Part shown: piece after piece, positions 47,245-56,270 of the stretch | Layout: every line of letters starts with the position of its first letter | Numbering within the stretch: position 1 is the first letter of the stretch | Assembly (NCBI GenBank): GCA_002862745.1 | Contig: PKDX01000005.1 | Coordinates: forward strand, 1-64,000 | Reading direction: 5' to 3' | Source: Bacteroidota bacterium | GTDB lineage: Bacteria > Bacteroidota > Bacteroidia > Chitinophagales > UBA8649 | Length of the DNA: 64,000 nt | Position numbers and translations under genes: made by a program | The notes under the pieces: generated by a model | The model's input: only the letters and a program-made list of their open reading frames with translations | Database searches by the model: none | Told to the model about the DNA's origin: nothing

Positions 47245-49695
47245 GTGAATGACAACACAAAGCATACTAGCCAAGAGGTTCAAGCCTTAAGTGACTGGTT
47301 TCAATCTATGCAATGGAAGGCTTTTCCCTTCCAAGTTGAAGGATGGAAGGCCTACCATATGGGGGATAATGGCATTGTAAATGCCCCCACGGGAAGTGGC
47401 AAAACCTATTCCTTACTCTTGCCCGCCCTACAACAAGCCAACGCAAGCACAAAAAAGGGAGTAAAAGTCGTTTGGATAACTCCAATTCGAGCCCTTGCCA
47501 AGGAGATAAAGCTCTCTGCAGATCGCGCCATCAAAGGTCTATCGCTAGGGCTTTCTGTAGGCATTCGCAATGGAGACACGTCGACTAGTGCGCGACAAAA
47601 ACAAGATAAATCACCACCTGACCTCCTGATTACAACACCCGAGAGCCTTCATCTTTTGCTCGCTCGCAAAGGGTTTGCCAAACGGTTTAAGGGGCTTCAG
47701 GCAGTAATCGTTGATGAGTGGCACGAGCTTCTGGGAAGTAAGCGCGGTGTGCAAATGGAGTTGGCCCTTGCCTTACTTAGGCATCGTATTCAAGGACTTA
47801 GTGTCTGGGGCATATCAGCTACCATAGGTAATATGGAGACCGCATTGTCTGTGCTGCTGGGTAATGGTGCGAATAAGGGCCAACTCATTCGAGCTGATAT
47901 TCATAAGTCAATTGAGGTTAAGACGATTATTCCAAATGACGTGGCCTCTCTTCCTCTAGCCGGGCACTTGGGGGTGCATCAAGTAGAGGCCGTAGCTAAG
48001 ATTATTCACGGGAGCCAGTCGACCTTGGTCTTTACCAATACGCGTAATCAGTGCGAAATGTGGTATCAAAAGCTTATCGATTATGATCCGAACCTAATCG
48101 GTCTTATTGCTATGCACCATGGCTCCCTTGATAAGGAATTACGATCGTGGGTTGAGGGCGGATTATATGAGGGAAAACTCAAAGTAGTCGTTTGTACCTC
48201 AAGCCTAGATTTAGGCGTAGACTTTCGCCCGGTGGAATCTATTGTCCAGATTGGTGGTCCTAAAGGGGTTTCTCGATTTATGCAACGAGCAGGGCGAAGT
48301 GGTCATAGTCCCGGAGCTACAAGCACAATTTATTTTGTTCCTACGCATGCTATAGAAATGATTGAGGGAAGTGCACTTCGTCAGGCGATTGCTGAGCAAA
48401 GTCTTGAATCTAGACTTCCCTTTATTCAGAGTTTTGATGTCCTTGTCCAGTTTCTTGTAACGCTTGCAGTAGGTGATGGCTTCTTTCCTACGGAGGTCTA
48501 TCAAGCCATAGTCAAAACGCATTGCTATGCTCAAATCGAGGAAGAAGAGTGGCGATGGTGCTTGCGATTTATCTGTGACGGAGGGGGGTCCTTACAAGAG
48601 TATCCGGATTTTCGAAAAGTTGAAATTGATGATGACGGCCGATACATTGTCAAATCACAGCGCATAGCCATGCGCCATAGGTTGTCGATGGGCACGATTG
48701 TTAGTGATCCCGTCCTATGGGTTAAGTTTAAAGGGGGAAGGAGTATTGGAACGGTAGAAGAATATTTTATCTCAGGAATCAAGGAAGGGGATGTGTTTTG
48801 GTTTGCTGGTCGACCGCTGCAGTTGGTAAACATTCACGACAATACGGTCTTTGTAAAAAACACTAAGCGCAAGGCGGGGAAAACACCTGCCTGGGCAGGA
48901 GGGCGTATGCCCCTGTCTTCTCAAATGAGTAAGATGCTATTGCGCAAGCTACACGAGGCGGCCAATCAAGACCTTTTTACCGACGAGGAACTCATCCAGA
49001 TGAAGCCAATTTTTGATCATCAACGCAAGTATTCGATGATTCCCAAAAAGAATGAATTACTTATTGAATACTTTGAAGATCGGGAAGGCCTGCACATCTT
49101 GTGCTATCCTTTTGAGGGGCGAAATGTTCATGAAGGCATGGCGGGAATTATTGCCCATAGAATTGCCCAAGTTCGTCCGATAACCTTTAGCATAGGCATG
49201 AATGATTACGGCTTTGAATTACTTACCGATCAATCCTTAGATGTTGAGTCCATCTTTTCACAAGAACTCTTTGCCCCAGGAGAGGTTCACGAAGCACTCA
49301 ACACGACTATGAATGCCTCGCAAATGACCCGTCGGCAGTTTAGAGACATTGCAGCAATTGCAGGCCTAGTGTTTACAGGCTTTCCAGGAAGACCTAAGAA
49401 AGACCGCCATATCCAAGCGACTTCGCAGCTCTTTTACAATGTGTTTGAGACCTATGAGCCGAGTAACTTACTGTTTCGTCAAGCCTTACATGAAGTCATG
49501 GAGCGTAAACTAGAAGAGGGGCGCCTTCGCGATACATTAGAGCGTATTCAATCCATGGATATCTGCATGGTGAATACACACAAGCCGAGCCCTTTTGCCC
49601 TCCCTCTATTAGCGGAGCGCATTCGAGAGAAGTTTTCAACGGAAAGTGTCGAGGATAGAATTCGTCGAATGGAATTAGAAATACTCAAAGGATGA
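47245..49695 (+). CDS. Ligase-associated DNA-damage-response DEXH-box helicase (Lhr-like; GTG start)
   Basis: VNAPTGSGKTYSLLLPAL, VDEWHELLGSKRGVQMELALALLR, VVCTSSLDLGVDFRPVESIVQIGGPKGVSRFMQRAGRSGHSPG. Confidence 0.9.
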   Translation: MNDNTKHTSQEVQALSDWFQSMQWKAFPFQVEGWKAYHMGDNGIVNAPTGSGKTYSLLLPALQQANASTKKGVKVVWITPIRALAKEIKLSADRAIKGLSLGLSVGIRNGDTSTSARQKQDKSPPDLLITTPESLHLLLARKGFAKRFKGLQAVIVDEWHELLGSKRGVQMELALALLRHRIQGLSVWGISATIGNMETALSVLLGNGANKGQLIRADIHKSIEVKTIIPNDVASLPLAGHLGVHQVEAVAKIIHGSQSTLVFTNTRNQCEMWYQKLIDYDPNLIGLIAMHHGSLDKELRSWVEGGLYEGKLKVVVCTSSLDLGVDFRPVESIVQIGGPKGVSRFMQRAGRSGHSPGATSTIYFVPTHAIEMIEGSALRQAIAEQSLESRLPFIQSFDVLVQFLVTLAVGDGFFPTEVYQAIVKTHCYAQIEEEEWRWCLRFICDGGGSLQEYPDFRKVEIDDDGRYIVKSQRIAMRHRLSMGTIVSDPVLWVKFKGGRSIGTVEEYFISGIKEGDVFWFAGRPLQLVNIHDNTVFVKNTKRKAGKTPAWAGGRMPLSSQMSKMLLRKLHEAANQDLFTDEELIQMKPIFDHQRKYSMIPKKNELLIEYFEDREGLHILCYPFEGRNVHEGMAGIIAHRIAQVRPITFSIGMNDYGFELLTDQSLDVESIFSQELFAPGEVHEALNTTMNASQMTRRQFRDIAAIAGLVFTGFPGRPKKDRHIQATSQLFYNVFETYEPSNLLFRQALHEVMERKLEEGRLRDTLERIQSMDICMVNTHKPSPFALPLLAERIREKFSTESVEDRIRRMELEILKG

Positions 49696-50333
49696 CGATT
49701 ACTTGGCACAATCACAATTGGACCTTGGATGGCGAGCGAGCGCTCTACTGGCCTCTTTGTGACACCCTTATCCTTGGCGACCTGCATTTTGGCCGTTCGG
49801 CTCATTTTCAGCGCGCGGGGATAGCGCTCACAGAAGAGACCCACAGAAAGGATCTTCACCGGCTCAAACGGTTACTTAAGAAGTATAGACCTTCCAAAGT
49901 TTACTTTTTAGGTGACCTTTTCCATTCGGAATACAATACGGCTTGGCAGAGTTTTTCGAATCTAATCAAGTCCTTTTCCTCCATAGAATTTGTGTTGATT
50001 CAAGGAAATCATGATATTCTATATCGGAGCAATTATGAAAAAGCAGGGATTGAGGTCCTGCCCTTTGTCCAAGAGGAAGGGTTGCTATTTAATCATGAAC
50101 CTATAGAAGATACCAATGGGCTTGGCGTGCTATGTGGCCATATCCATCCGGGAATTATCATGCGTGGCAAAGCGAAGCAAAGGCTTAAGTTTCCCTGTTT
50201 TTATGTAGAAGAAGACCAGATGATTTTGCCTGCATTTACCTTGCTTGCCGGCATGAAAGTCCTGCGCCCTAAGCGCAAGGTTCGGGTGTATTTGCCTATG
50301 GGAGATATCGTACAAGAAGTAACAAGGACTTAG
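49692..50333 (+). CDS. pdeM: Ligase-associated DNA-damage-response metallophosphoesterase (PdeM-like)
   Basis: LILGDLHFGRSAHFQRAGIAL, LGDLFHSEYNTAW, IQGNHDI, LCGHIHPGI; ATGA-coupled to the helicase. Confidence 0.9.
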   Translation: MTITWHNHNWTLDGERALYWPLCDTLILGDLHFGRSAHFQRAGIALTEETHRKDLHRLKRLLKKYRPSKVYFLGDLFHSEYNTAWQSFSNLIKSFSSIEFVLIQGNHDILYRSNYEKAGIEVLPFVQEEGLLFNHEPIEDTNGLGVLCGHIHPGIIMRGKAKQRLKFPCFYVEEDQMILPAFTLLAGMKVLRPKRKVRVYLPMGDIVQEVTRT

Positions 50334-51757
50334 CGAAGCTGTTCCTTAAACCAAAGTCCCGAGTCTTTTATTCGGCGCTCTTGGCTCTCAAAATCCACAT
50401 GGACAATGCCGAACCTTGGATGATATCCTTCGGCCCATTCAAAGTTGTCTAAAAAGGTCCAAGCAAAGTACCCGTCAATAGGAATGCCCTCCTGCTTTGC
50501 GCGAAGTACTTGGCCGATATATTGCTTGTAAAAATCCAAGCGCCGCGCGTCGTGTACAAAGTCTCCTTCAACCTGATCTTCAAAGGCTGCCCCGTTTTCT
50601 GTGACAATAATTCGTTTGCCGTATTCTCCAAACTGCTTGAGTACATGATACATTCCTTCGGGCGAGACTTCCCATCCCATTTCTGTCATGTTTTCTTCCT
50701 CGGTGAGTTTATGGGCTTTGACCAAGTTGGCCCAAAAGACGGGCGGCCAAAATGAGAATCGAGCGACACTTCGAAAATAATTTTGAAGCCCAATAAAGTC
50801 GAAATCAAAGGTGGCACGCTCCATATCGCCATCTTTAATCCATCGCTCAATACCTCGGATCATAGATAGGTCTTCAGTAGGATAGCCCATGCCCATGGCG
50901 GGTTCGATAAAGAGCCTGTTAAACAATGCATCCGCTTTTTTTGCCGCCTTCCGGTGTCTTGGTGCATTGGACTTGGGTTCTACAGCAGTACAAGAAAACG
51001 TAGTGCCTACGCTTGCGTCAGGAAGAAGCTCTTTAAGAATTCTTCCTCCTTCGCCTTGGGCTACGGTGACATGGTGAACAGCTGCCTTAAACTGCTTGAA
51101 GCTTCGAATTCCTGGAGCATGGCCACCACTCATGTAGCCAAGCCCTGTAAAGGCCATGGGTTCGTTAAACACCATCCAGTGCTTCACTTTATCTCCGTAA
51201 TGTTTGGCTAGAACTTCAACGTAATCACTAAACCAAGCAATACTATCCCGATTAAACCAACCGCCTTCATCTTGAAGGGCTTGAGGCAAGTCCCAATGAT
51301 AACATGTGAGCCAGGGTTCAACGCCTAAGTCTAAGCATCGATCAATGACACGATGATAAAAGTCAATGCCTTTTGTATTGAGGGTGCCCCGTCCTTCGGG
51401 CATAATCCTTGACCATGACGTCGAAAAGCGAAAGACATCCATATTCATGGACTGTAGCAAGGCTAGATCTTGTGAATAATTATGATAGAAATCACAGGAC
51501 ACGTCCCCATTTTCTCCATTGGGGATTTTGCCCTTTTTATGCGAAAACGTATCCCAAATGGAAGGACCCTTGCCGTCAAGATTCCATGCGCCTTCTATTT
51601 GGTAGGCGGCAGTGGCCACTCCAAATTTGAAGTCACGGCCAAACTGTTCCCTCAATGACAGGGGACCTAAGCTTAGCATGTTGGCCATTGGATGCTGAGT
51701 TAGGAGGAAGGAAGTGGCTCCAAGAGCAGAAAGCTTAAGTGCGTCTCGTCGATTCAT
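50330..51757 (-). CDS. GH1 beta-glucosidase with N-terminal Tat-like signal
   Basis: GH1 motifs FKFGVATAAYQIEGAWN, HWMVFNEP, IIVTENGAAFED, GYFAWTFLDNFEWAEGY; N-terminus MNRRDALKLSALGATSFLL. Confidence 0.94.
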   Translation of the reverse strand: MNRRDALKLSALGATSFLLTQHPMANMLSLGPLSLREQFGRDFKFGVATAAYQIEGAWNLDGKGPSIWDTFSHKKGKIPNGENGDVSCDFYHNYSQDLALLQSMNMDVFRFSTSWSRIMPEGRGTLNTKGIDFYHRVIDRCLDLGVEPWLTCYHWDLPQALQDEGGWFNRDSIAWFSDYVEVLAKHYGDKVKHWMVFNEPMAFTGLGYMSGGHAPGIRSFKQFKAAVHHVTVAQGEGGRILKELLPDASVGTTFSCTAVEPKSNAPRHRKAAKKADALFNRLFIEPAMGMGYPTEDLSMIRGIERWIKDGDMERATFDFDFIGLQNYFRSVARFSFWPPVFWANLVKAHKLTEEENMTEMGWEVSPEGMYHVLKQFGEYGKRIIVTENGAAFEDQVEGDFVHDARRLDFYKQYIGQVLRAKQEGIPIDGYFAWTFLDNFEWAEGYHPRFGIVHVDFESQERRIKDSGLWFKEQLR

Positions 51758-51778
51758 GGTGTAGATTTTTAAGGTCGA

Positions 51779-52852
51779 TTATCTGCCGTCCATGACGGCT
51801 AGTTTTTCGGCTTGTTCTGCCATACGAAGTTTGTCAACCACTTGTCCTAAATCTCCACCCACAATCGCATCGAGGGCATAGAGTGTTAATCCAATGCGAT
51901 GATCGGTTACTCTTCCTTGCGGATAGTTATAGGTTCTGATTTTTGCCGAACGGTCGCCTGTTGAGACTTGAGACTTGCGTTCTGCAGCTTGAGCTGCTTG
52001 TCGCTTTTGAAGTTCGCTTTCGTAGAGTCTTGAGCGAAGCCATTGCATGGCAATCTCCCGGTTTCGGTGTTGCGACCGGCCTTCCTGACACTCAACTACT
52101 ACGCCAGTAGGCACGTGCGTGATTCGTATGGCGGATTCTGTTTTGTTAACGTGCTGTCCCCCAGCTCCAGATGCTCGGAAGGTATCTACCTTAAGATCTG
52201 CTGGATTGATGCTGACCATGACCTCATCCACTTCAGGAAGGACGGCGACCGAAGCGGCAGAGGTATGTACTCGTCCTTGAGACTCGGTTTTGGGAACTCG
52301 TTGAACACGATGAACCCCGGATTCGAATTTTAAAATGCCAAAGACATTTTCACCGTCAATACGCATGACAATCTCCTTGTACCCCCCTGAACTGCCTTCA
52401 TGGGCACTGACGATTTCTGTTTTCCATCCTAGACTTCCAGCATATTGCGAATACATTTTTAACAAGTCTCCTGCAAAAATGCTTGCCTCATCACCTCCGG
52501 TTCCAGCTCGGATTTCGAGGAGGACATTTTTTTCGTCTTCTGGGTCCTTTGGAATAAGGAGTGTTTCTAGCTGTTTTTGCAAATCTTCCAAGGATTTTTC
52601 CTGTTCCCCGAGGTCGGCTTTCGCCATTTCTCTAAACTCTTCATCGGTCTCTTCCTTAATGATTCTTTTGTTGTCCTCAATATTGGAAAGGGCGAGTTGA
52701 TAGGCTACATATACCTCATGAATCTGACTCAACTCTTTATATTCTTTACTTAGCTGAGTAAATGTTTCAACATTAGAAGTAATGGTCGGATCAGAAAGTT
52801 TTTGTTTAACTTCTTCAAAACGTAGAATAATGGGTTCGACCTTGTCCAGCAT
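51779..52852 (-). CDS. prfA: Peptide chain release factor 1
   Basis: [22 protein letters not shown] (GGQ); [17 protein letters not shown]. Confidence 0.97.
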   Translation of the reverse strand: MLDKVEPIILRFEEVKQKLSDPTITSNVETFTQLSKEYKELSQIHEVYVAYQLALSNIEDNKRIIKEETDEEFREMAKADLGEQEKSLEDLQKQLETLLIPKDPEDEKNVLLEIRAGTGGDEASIFAGDLLKMYSQYAGSLGWKTEIVSAHEGSSGGYKEIVMRIDGENVFGILKFESGVHRVQRVPKTESQGRVHTSAASVAVLPEVDEVMVSINPADLKVDTFRASGAGGQHVNKTESAIRITHVPTGVVVECQEGRSQHRNREIAMQWLRSRLYESELQKRQAAQAAERKSQVSTGDRSAKIRTYNYPQGRVTDHRIGLTLYALDAIVGGDLGQVVDKLRMAEQAEKLAVMDGR

Positions 52853-52887
52853 AGATATGAAAATACGCCATCTAGAGAAACTTTACC

Positions 52888-53250
52888 TTATGCAAAGAGC
52901 AATGCCCAAAGCTTAGGACCAAAGACTACAAGTCCAGTAATTAAAGCATGGAGGCAACATAAAACAACTGCGCCTGCGGCTACGTCTTTAGCTTGTTTTG
53001 TTGTGGGATGAAAATCCCTTCCTATTCGATCTAAGGCTAACTCAATAGTGGTATTGATGGCTTCTCCAACGAGAACCAGGGTAATGGCAAGGCTAATCCA
53101 AAGCCATTCTTGTAGATTGATTTGAAGGTATAGTCCCATACTGATCGCAAGAAATCCAGCCCCTACTTCAACGCGGAAGTTCTTCTGATGTAAAAGTTTA
53201 GAAAGGCCCTGAAGGGCAAAACGAAGGCCGATGAAATCCCATTTGCTCAT
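52888..53250 (-). CDS. dgkA: Diacylglycerol kinase family protein
   Basis: FALQGLSKLLHQKNFRVE, VLVGEAINTTIELALDRI, AKDVAAGAVVL. Confidence 0.92.
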   Translation of the reverse strand: MSKWDFIGLRFALQGLSKLLHQKNFRVEVGAGFLAISMGLYLQINLQEWLWISLAITLVLVGEAINTTIELALDRIGRDFHPTTKQAKDVAAGAVVLCCLHALITGLVVFGPKLWALLFA

Positions 53251-53447
53251 GGTAAATCCATGCTGAAACTAGCCTCTTCGGTCAAACCAAGGTTTAGTTG
53301 TATACCTCGGGGCGATATACGTTCTTCGACTATACAGAATGCCCCGAGCGGTGGCGGACTATATCGCATATATTGCATGCCAAGGACCAAATCCTTCGAA
53401 TGTATTGGACCTTGCATAACAAGGTAGATGTAGAGCATCGTCTTCAT
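53247..53447 (-). CDS. Small hypothetical protein (66 aa)
   Basis: Fills the gap between two same-strand genes: starts 6 nt after the upstream stop and its TGA overlaps the dgkA ATG (ATGA). Confidence 0.5.
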   Translation of the reverse strand: MKTMLYIYLVMQGPIHSKDLVLGMQYMRYSPPPLGAFCIVEERISPRGIQLNLGLTEEASFSMDLP

Positions 53448-53453
53448 TGGGCA

Positions 53454-54134
53454 TTATCGAAGGGCTTGGAAAACCGGAAGTACGCGGCTTGGCATATCGA
53501 TTTGCTCGAAGTAGTCATTGGCTGCTTGATGAAGAGCCTCGGCGTTTTGTAGACTGGCAATTATTATAGTATCGACAGTACCTGTTTTTTCGTTGGTTAG
53601 ATGGAAACACAGATTTCTGTAAATCATGTTCGATGTGTCGCTGGCTGAAACAGGATAGGCTAATACAATAGTGCTACTATCAGGTAGACTGTCGGTACAT
53701 ATCCAATCTCTCCACATCGCAATCCGGTGTTGGTTGAGGCTGTTTTCTAAGTCTTCATCCGTGATTTCACACCCTGAGCCTGCAGCTAACTTAGACATAA
53801 ACAACTGTTGGGCGAACTCACTACTTTTTCCGTCGAGTTCTTTTGCTTTTAGTGCTGCCTCTAGCGAAGGACCAAATTCACTTAACTGATAATGAGCATA
53901 TGCTTTAAGGTTCCAAGCGTGGGCGTAATTCTCAAATTCTTTATTCGCAAGAAATTGGTCCAAGAGGGTTAGTGTAGAATCCGGCCCAATGGACTTAGAG
54001 GCTGAATAAATTTTTCGGTACTCAACAATTACAGGGTTTGCATCCCCATCAGATACGCGGTCGGGGTCATATTGACAGTTGCTGACAATAAGTGCCACAC
54101 CAATCATTCCAAATAAGTGAAAACAGGATCTCAT
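53454..54134 (-). CDS. Putative lipoprotein, TPR-like, unknown function
   Basis: Lipoprotein-like signal MRSCFHLFGMIGVALIVSNC; helical AHAWNLKAYAHYQLSEFGPSLEAALKAKELD. Confidence 0.7.
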   Translation of the reverse strand: MRSCFHLFGMIGVALIVSNCQYDPDRVSDGDANPVIVEYRKIYSASKSIGPDSTLTLLDQFLANKEFENYAHAWNLKAYAHYQLSEFGPSLEAALKAKELDGKSSEFAQQLFMSKLAAGSGCEITDEDLENSLNQHRIAMWRDWICTDSLPDSSTIVLAYPVSASDTSNMIYRNLCFHLTNEKTGTVDTIIIASLQNAEALHQAANDYFEQIDMPSRVLPVFQALR

Positions 54135-54165
54135 AATCAATCTTGGTTTAGTCCTGAATGTTAAT

Positions 54166-54924
54166 TTACAAAATACATTTGGTGCCATGCTCCTTAATCC
54201 AGTGATCCGCTTCACGGTATCTTGGATATTTTTCGTCTAATAATGCCCAAAATGCTTTTGAGTGGTTGTTGTGTATTAGGTGACAAAGCTCATGTATGAT
54301 GACGGCATCAATGACCCATAATGGGCACAAGGTTAAGCGTGTTGATAGGGCGATTTTTCCCGTATTATGCTGGCAACTACCCCACCTGCTAGTAGTATAT
54401 CCTAGGCGAAAACCTTTTACTTCTCCTAGTTCTAGATGGTTGTTCCACTGACGGACTCTTTGTTCTAATGTTTTTCTGTAATGATTCTTGACAGCCTTTC
54501 GAACAGACTTTGATAACAGTTCATACTCCTCAAAAGCAACAGGCTCTTGTCCTTCGATATGAAGAAATTTTTCTTTTTTAAGACTTGCCTTCCATTGCAA
54601 AGGTTCAGTGGTTGCTGATGGGTCTGAAAATTTTACATTTCTTGGTCCATCAAAAAAAATGATGTCATCGCCTTCTTTGAGTTTTCGAAAGTTGACAGGG
54701 TGCATGGGTTTTAGCGTTAATGCCTTTTCGGCCCAATGAAATGCATCGTCTAGAATGCGATTTAACTCATAGGTTGAAGTCATTATAGGAATTCGAACAA
54801 TTAGTCCTTTACTGCTTAGGCCAAAGCGCTGGTTGGAGCGCCGCTCACGAATAATGTATAAGCGTAATTCATGCCCTGCAAGTTCAATAACTCTGGATTC
54901 AGATGTGGCCTTTCTTCGGAACAT
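54166..54924 (-). CDS. YgjP-like (M48-type) metallopeptidase domain protein
   Basis: VIIHELCHLIHNNHSKAFWALLDEKYP (HExxH), TSRWGSC. Confidence 0.92.
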   Translation of the reverse strand: MFRRKATSESRVIELAGHELRLYIIRERRSNQRFGLSSKGLIVRIPIMTSTYELNRILDDAFHWAEKALTLKPMHPVNFRKLKEGDDIIFFDGPRNVKFSDPSATTEPLQWKASLKKEKFLHIEGQEPVAFEEYELLSKSVRKAVKNHYRKTLEQRVRQWNNHLELGEVKGFRLGYTTSRWGSCQHNTGKIALSTRLTLCPLWVIDAVIIHELCHLIHNNHSKAFWALLDEKYPRYREADHWIKEHGTKCIL

Positions 54925-55027
54925 ACAAACAGCGATCTTCGCCGTGTTGAATTTACATAGGTTATCTATATTTATCCTCGGCTATTAAGAAGTCACAAAA
55001 ACCGTTTTCAGGATTACGAAGAATACT

Positions 55028-55597
55028 ATGGACAAGGAATTATTAGAACAATTACAAGGTGGAAATCGCTTTCAAAAACGCTTTTTAGAACAACGTAAAG
55101 TGTTCTTTTGGGGTCCAGTCCATGATGAATCGGCAAAGAAAGTAGTCGATCAGTTGTTGTTCTTAGATGCGGAAAAACCAGGGGAGGAGATCAAGTTGTA
55201 CATCAATAGTCCTGGAGGGGTAGTTACTTCAGGCATGGTTGTGATGGATACCATGCAAATGATCGCCTCACCGGTTCGTACGATTTGTATGGGGATGTGT
55301 GCATCGATGGGGGCGCTCATGCTCAGCCATGGTGATAAAGGCCGACGAGAAATCTATCCGAATGGACGCGTGATGATTCATCAGCCATCCATTGGAGGTA
55401 TTCAAGGCCAGGCTACTGATATTGAGATTACAGCCAATGAAATTCAAAAAACCAAGATTCTTTCCGCGGAGATTCTCGCTAAAAATTGCGGAAAGTCTGT
55501 AGAGAAAATTCTGGAGGACTTCGACCGTGATTATTGGATGAATGCAGAAGAGGCGATTGCCTATGGCATTGTCGATACGGTGTCAGCATCAGTATAA
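55028..55597 (+). CDS. clpP: ATP-dependent Clp protease proteolytic subunit (ClpP family)
   Basis: YINSPGGVVTSGMVVMDTMQ, MCASMGALMLSHG (Ser), MIHQPSIGG (His). Confidence 0.93.
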   Translation: MDKELLEQLQGGNRFQKRFLEQRKVFFWGPVHDESAKKVVDQLLFLDAEKPGEEIKLYINSPGGVVTSGMVVMDTMQMIASPVRTICMGMCASMGALMLSHGDKGRREIYPNGRVMIHQPSIGGIQGQATDIEITANEIQKTKILSAEILAKNCGKSVEKILEDFDRDYWMNAEEAIAYGIVDTVSASV

Positions 55598-55605
55598 ATT
55601 GTTTG

Positions 55606-56253
55606 ATGCAATTTCTTCCAAGTGCCATAGATCGCTATAGTACAGCGTTTACAGATAAAGAGCACCCAGTACTGTATGAACTATATCGAGAAACACATTT
55701 GACGCAAACCATGCCTCAAATGGTTTCAGGCCACATGCAAGGATCTATACTCCAGCTGTTTGTCCACATGGCCCAGCCCAAGCGTATTTTAGAAGTAGGT
55801 ACGTTTACCGGGTATTCTGCCATTGCTATGGCGTTAGCGATGCAGGAAGGGGGTGAGCTACACACCATTGAATATGATGATAAGTACAAGGAAATCATTG
55901 AGCAATATGTGCAAAAGGCGGGCGTGCAGGATAAGATTACCCTTCACTTTGGTTCTGGCCTCGAGGTAATACCTCAATTAGAAGGTGCTTTTGATATGGT
56001 CTTTATTGATGCCGATAAAATCAATTATAGTGCTTACTATGATTTGATTTTTGATCAAGTTCCTATTGGCGGATATCTGATTGCTGATAATGTTCTTTGG
56101 AGTGGTAAGGTCACCGAAGACGAGCACCAGTTTGATAAGGACACGCGCGCACTTCATGCCTACAACGAGAAGATTGCAGTTGATCCAAGGGTTAAGCATA
56201 TCTTACTTCCCTTGCGCGATGGCTTAATGGTTGCTCAAAAGTTTGCTCAATAA
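55606..56253 (+). CDS. SAM-dependent O-methyltransferase (caffeoyl-CoA OMT-like)
   Basis: ILEVGTFTGYSAIAMALAM, MVFIDADKINYSAYYDLI, LIADNVLWSGKV; ATG at 55606 chosen over the track start. Confidence 0.92.
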   Translation: MQFLPSAIDRYSTAFTDKEHPVLYELYRETHLTQTMPQMVSGHMQGSILQLFVHMAQPKRILEVGTFTGYSAIAMALAMQEGGELHTIEYDDKYKEIIEQYVQKAGVQDKITLHFGSGLEVIPQLEGAFDMVFIDADKINYSAYYDLIFDQVPIGGYLIADNVLWSGKVTEDEHQFDKDTRALHAYNEKIAVDPRVKHILLPLRDGLMVAQKFAQ

Positions 56254-56270
56254 ATATTCCTAGTAGTTAA

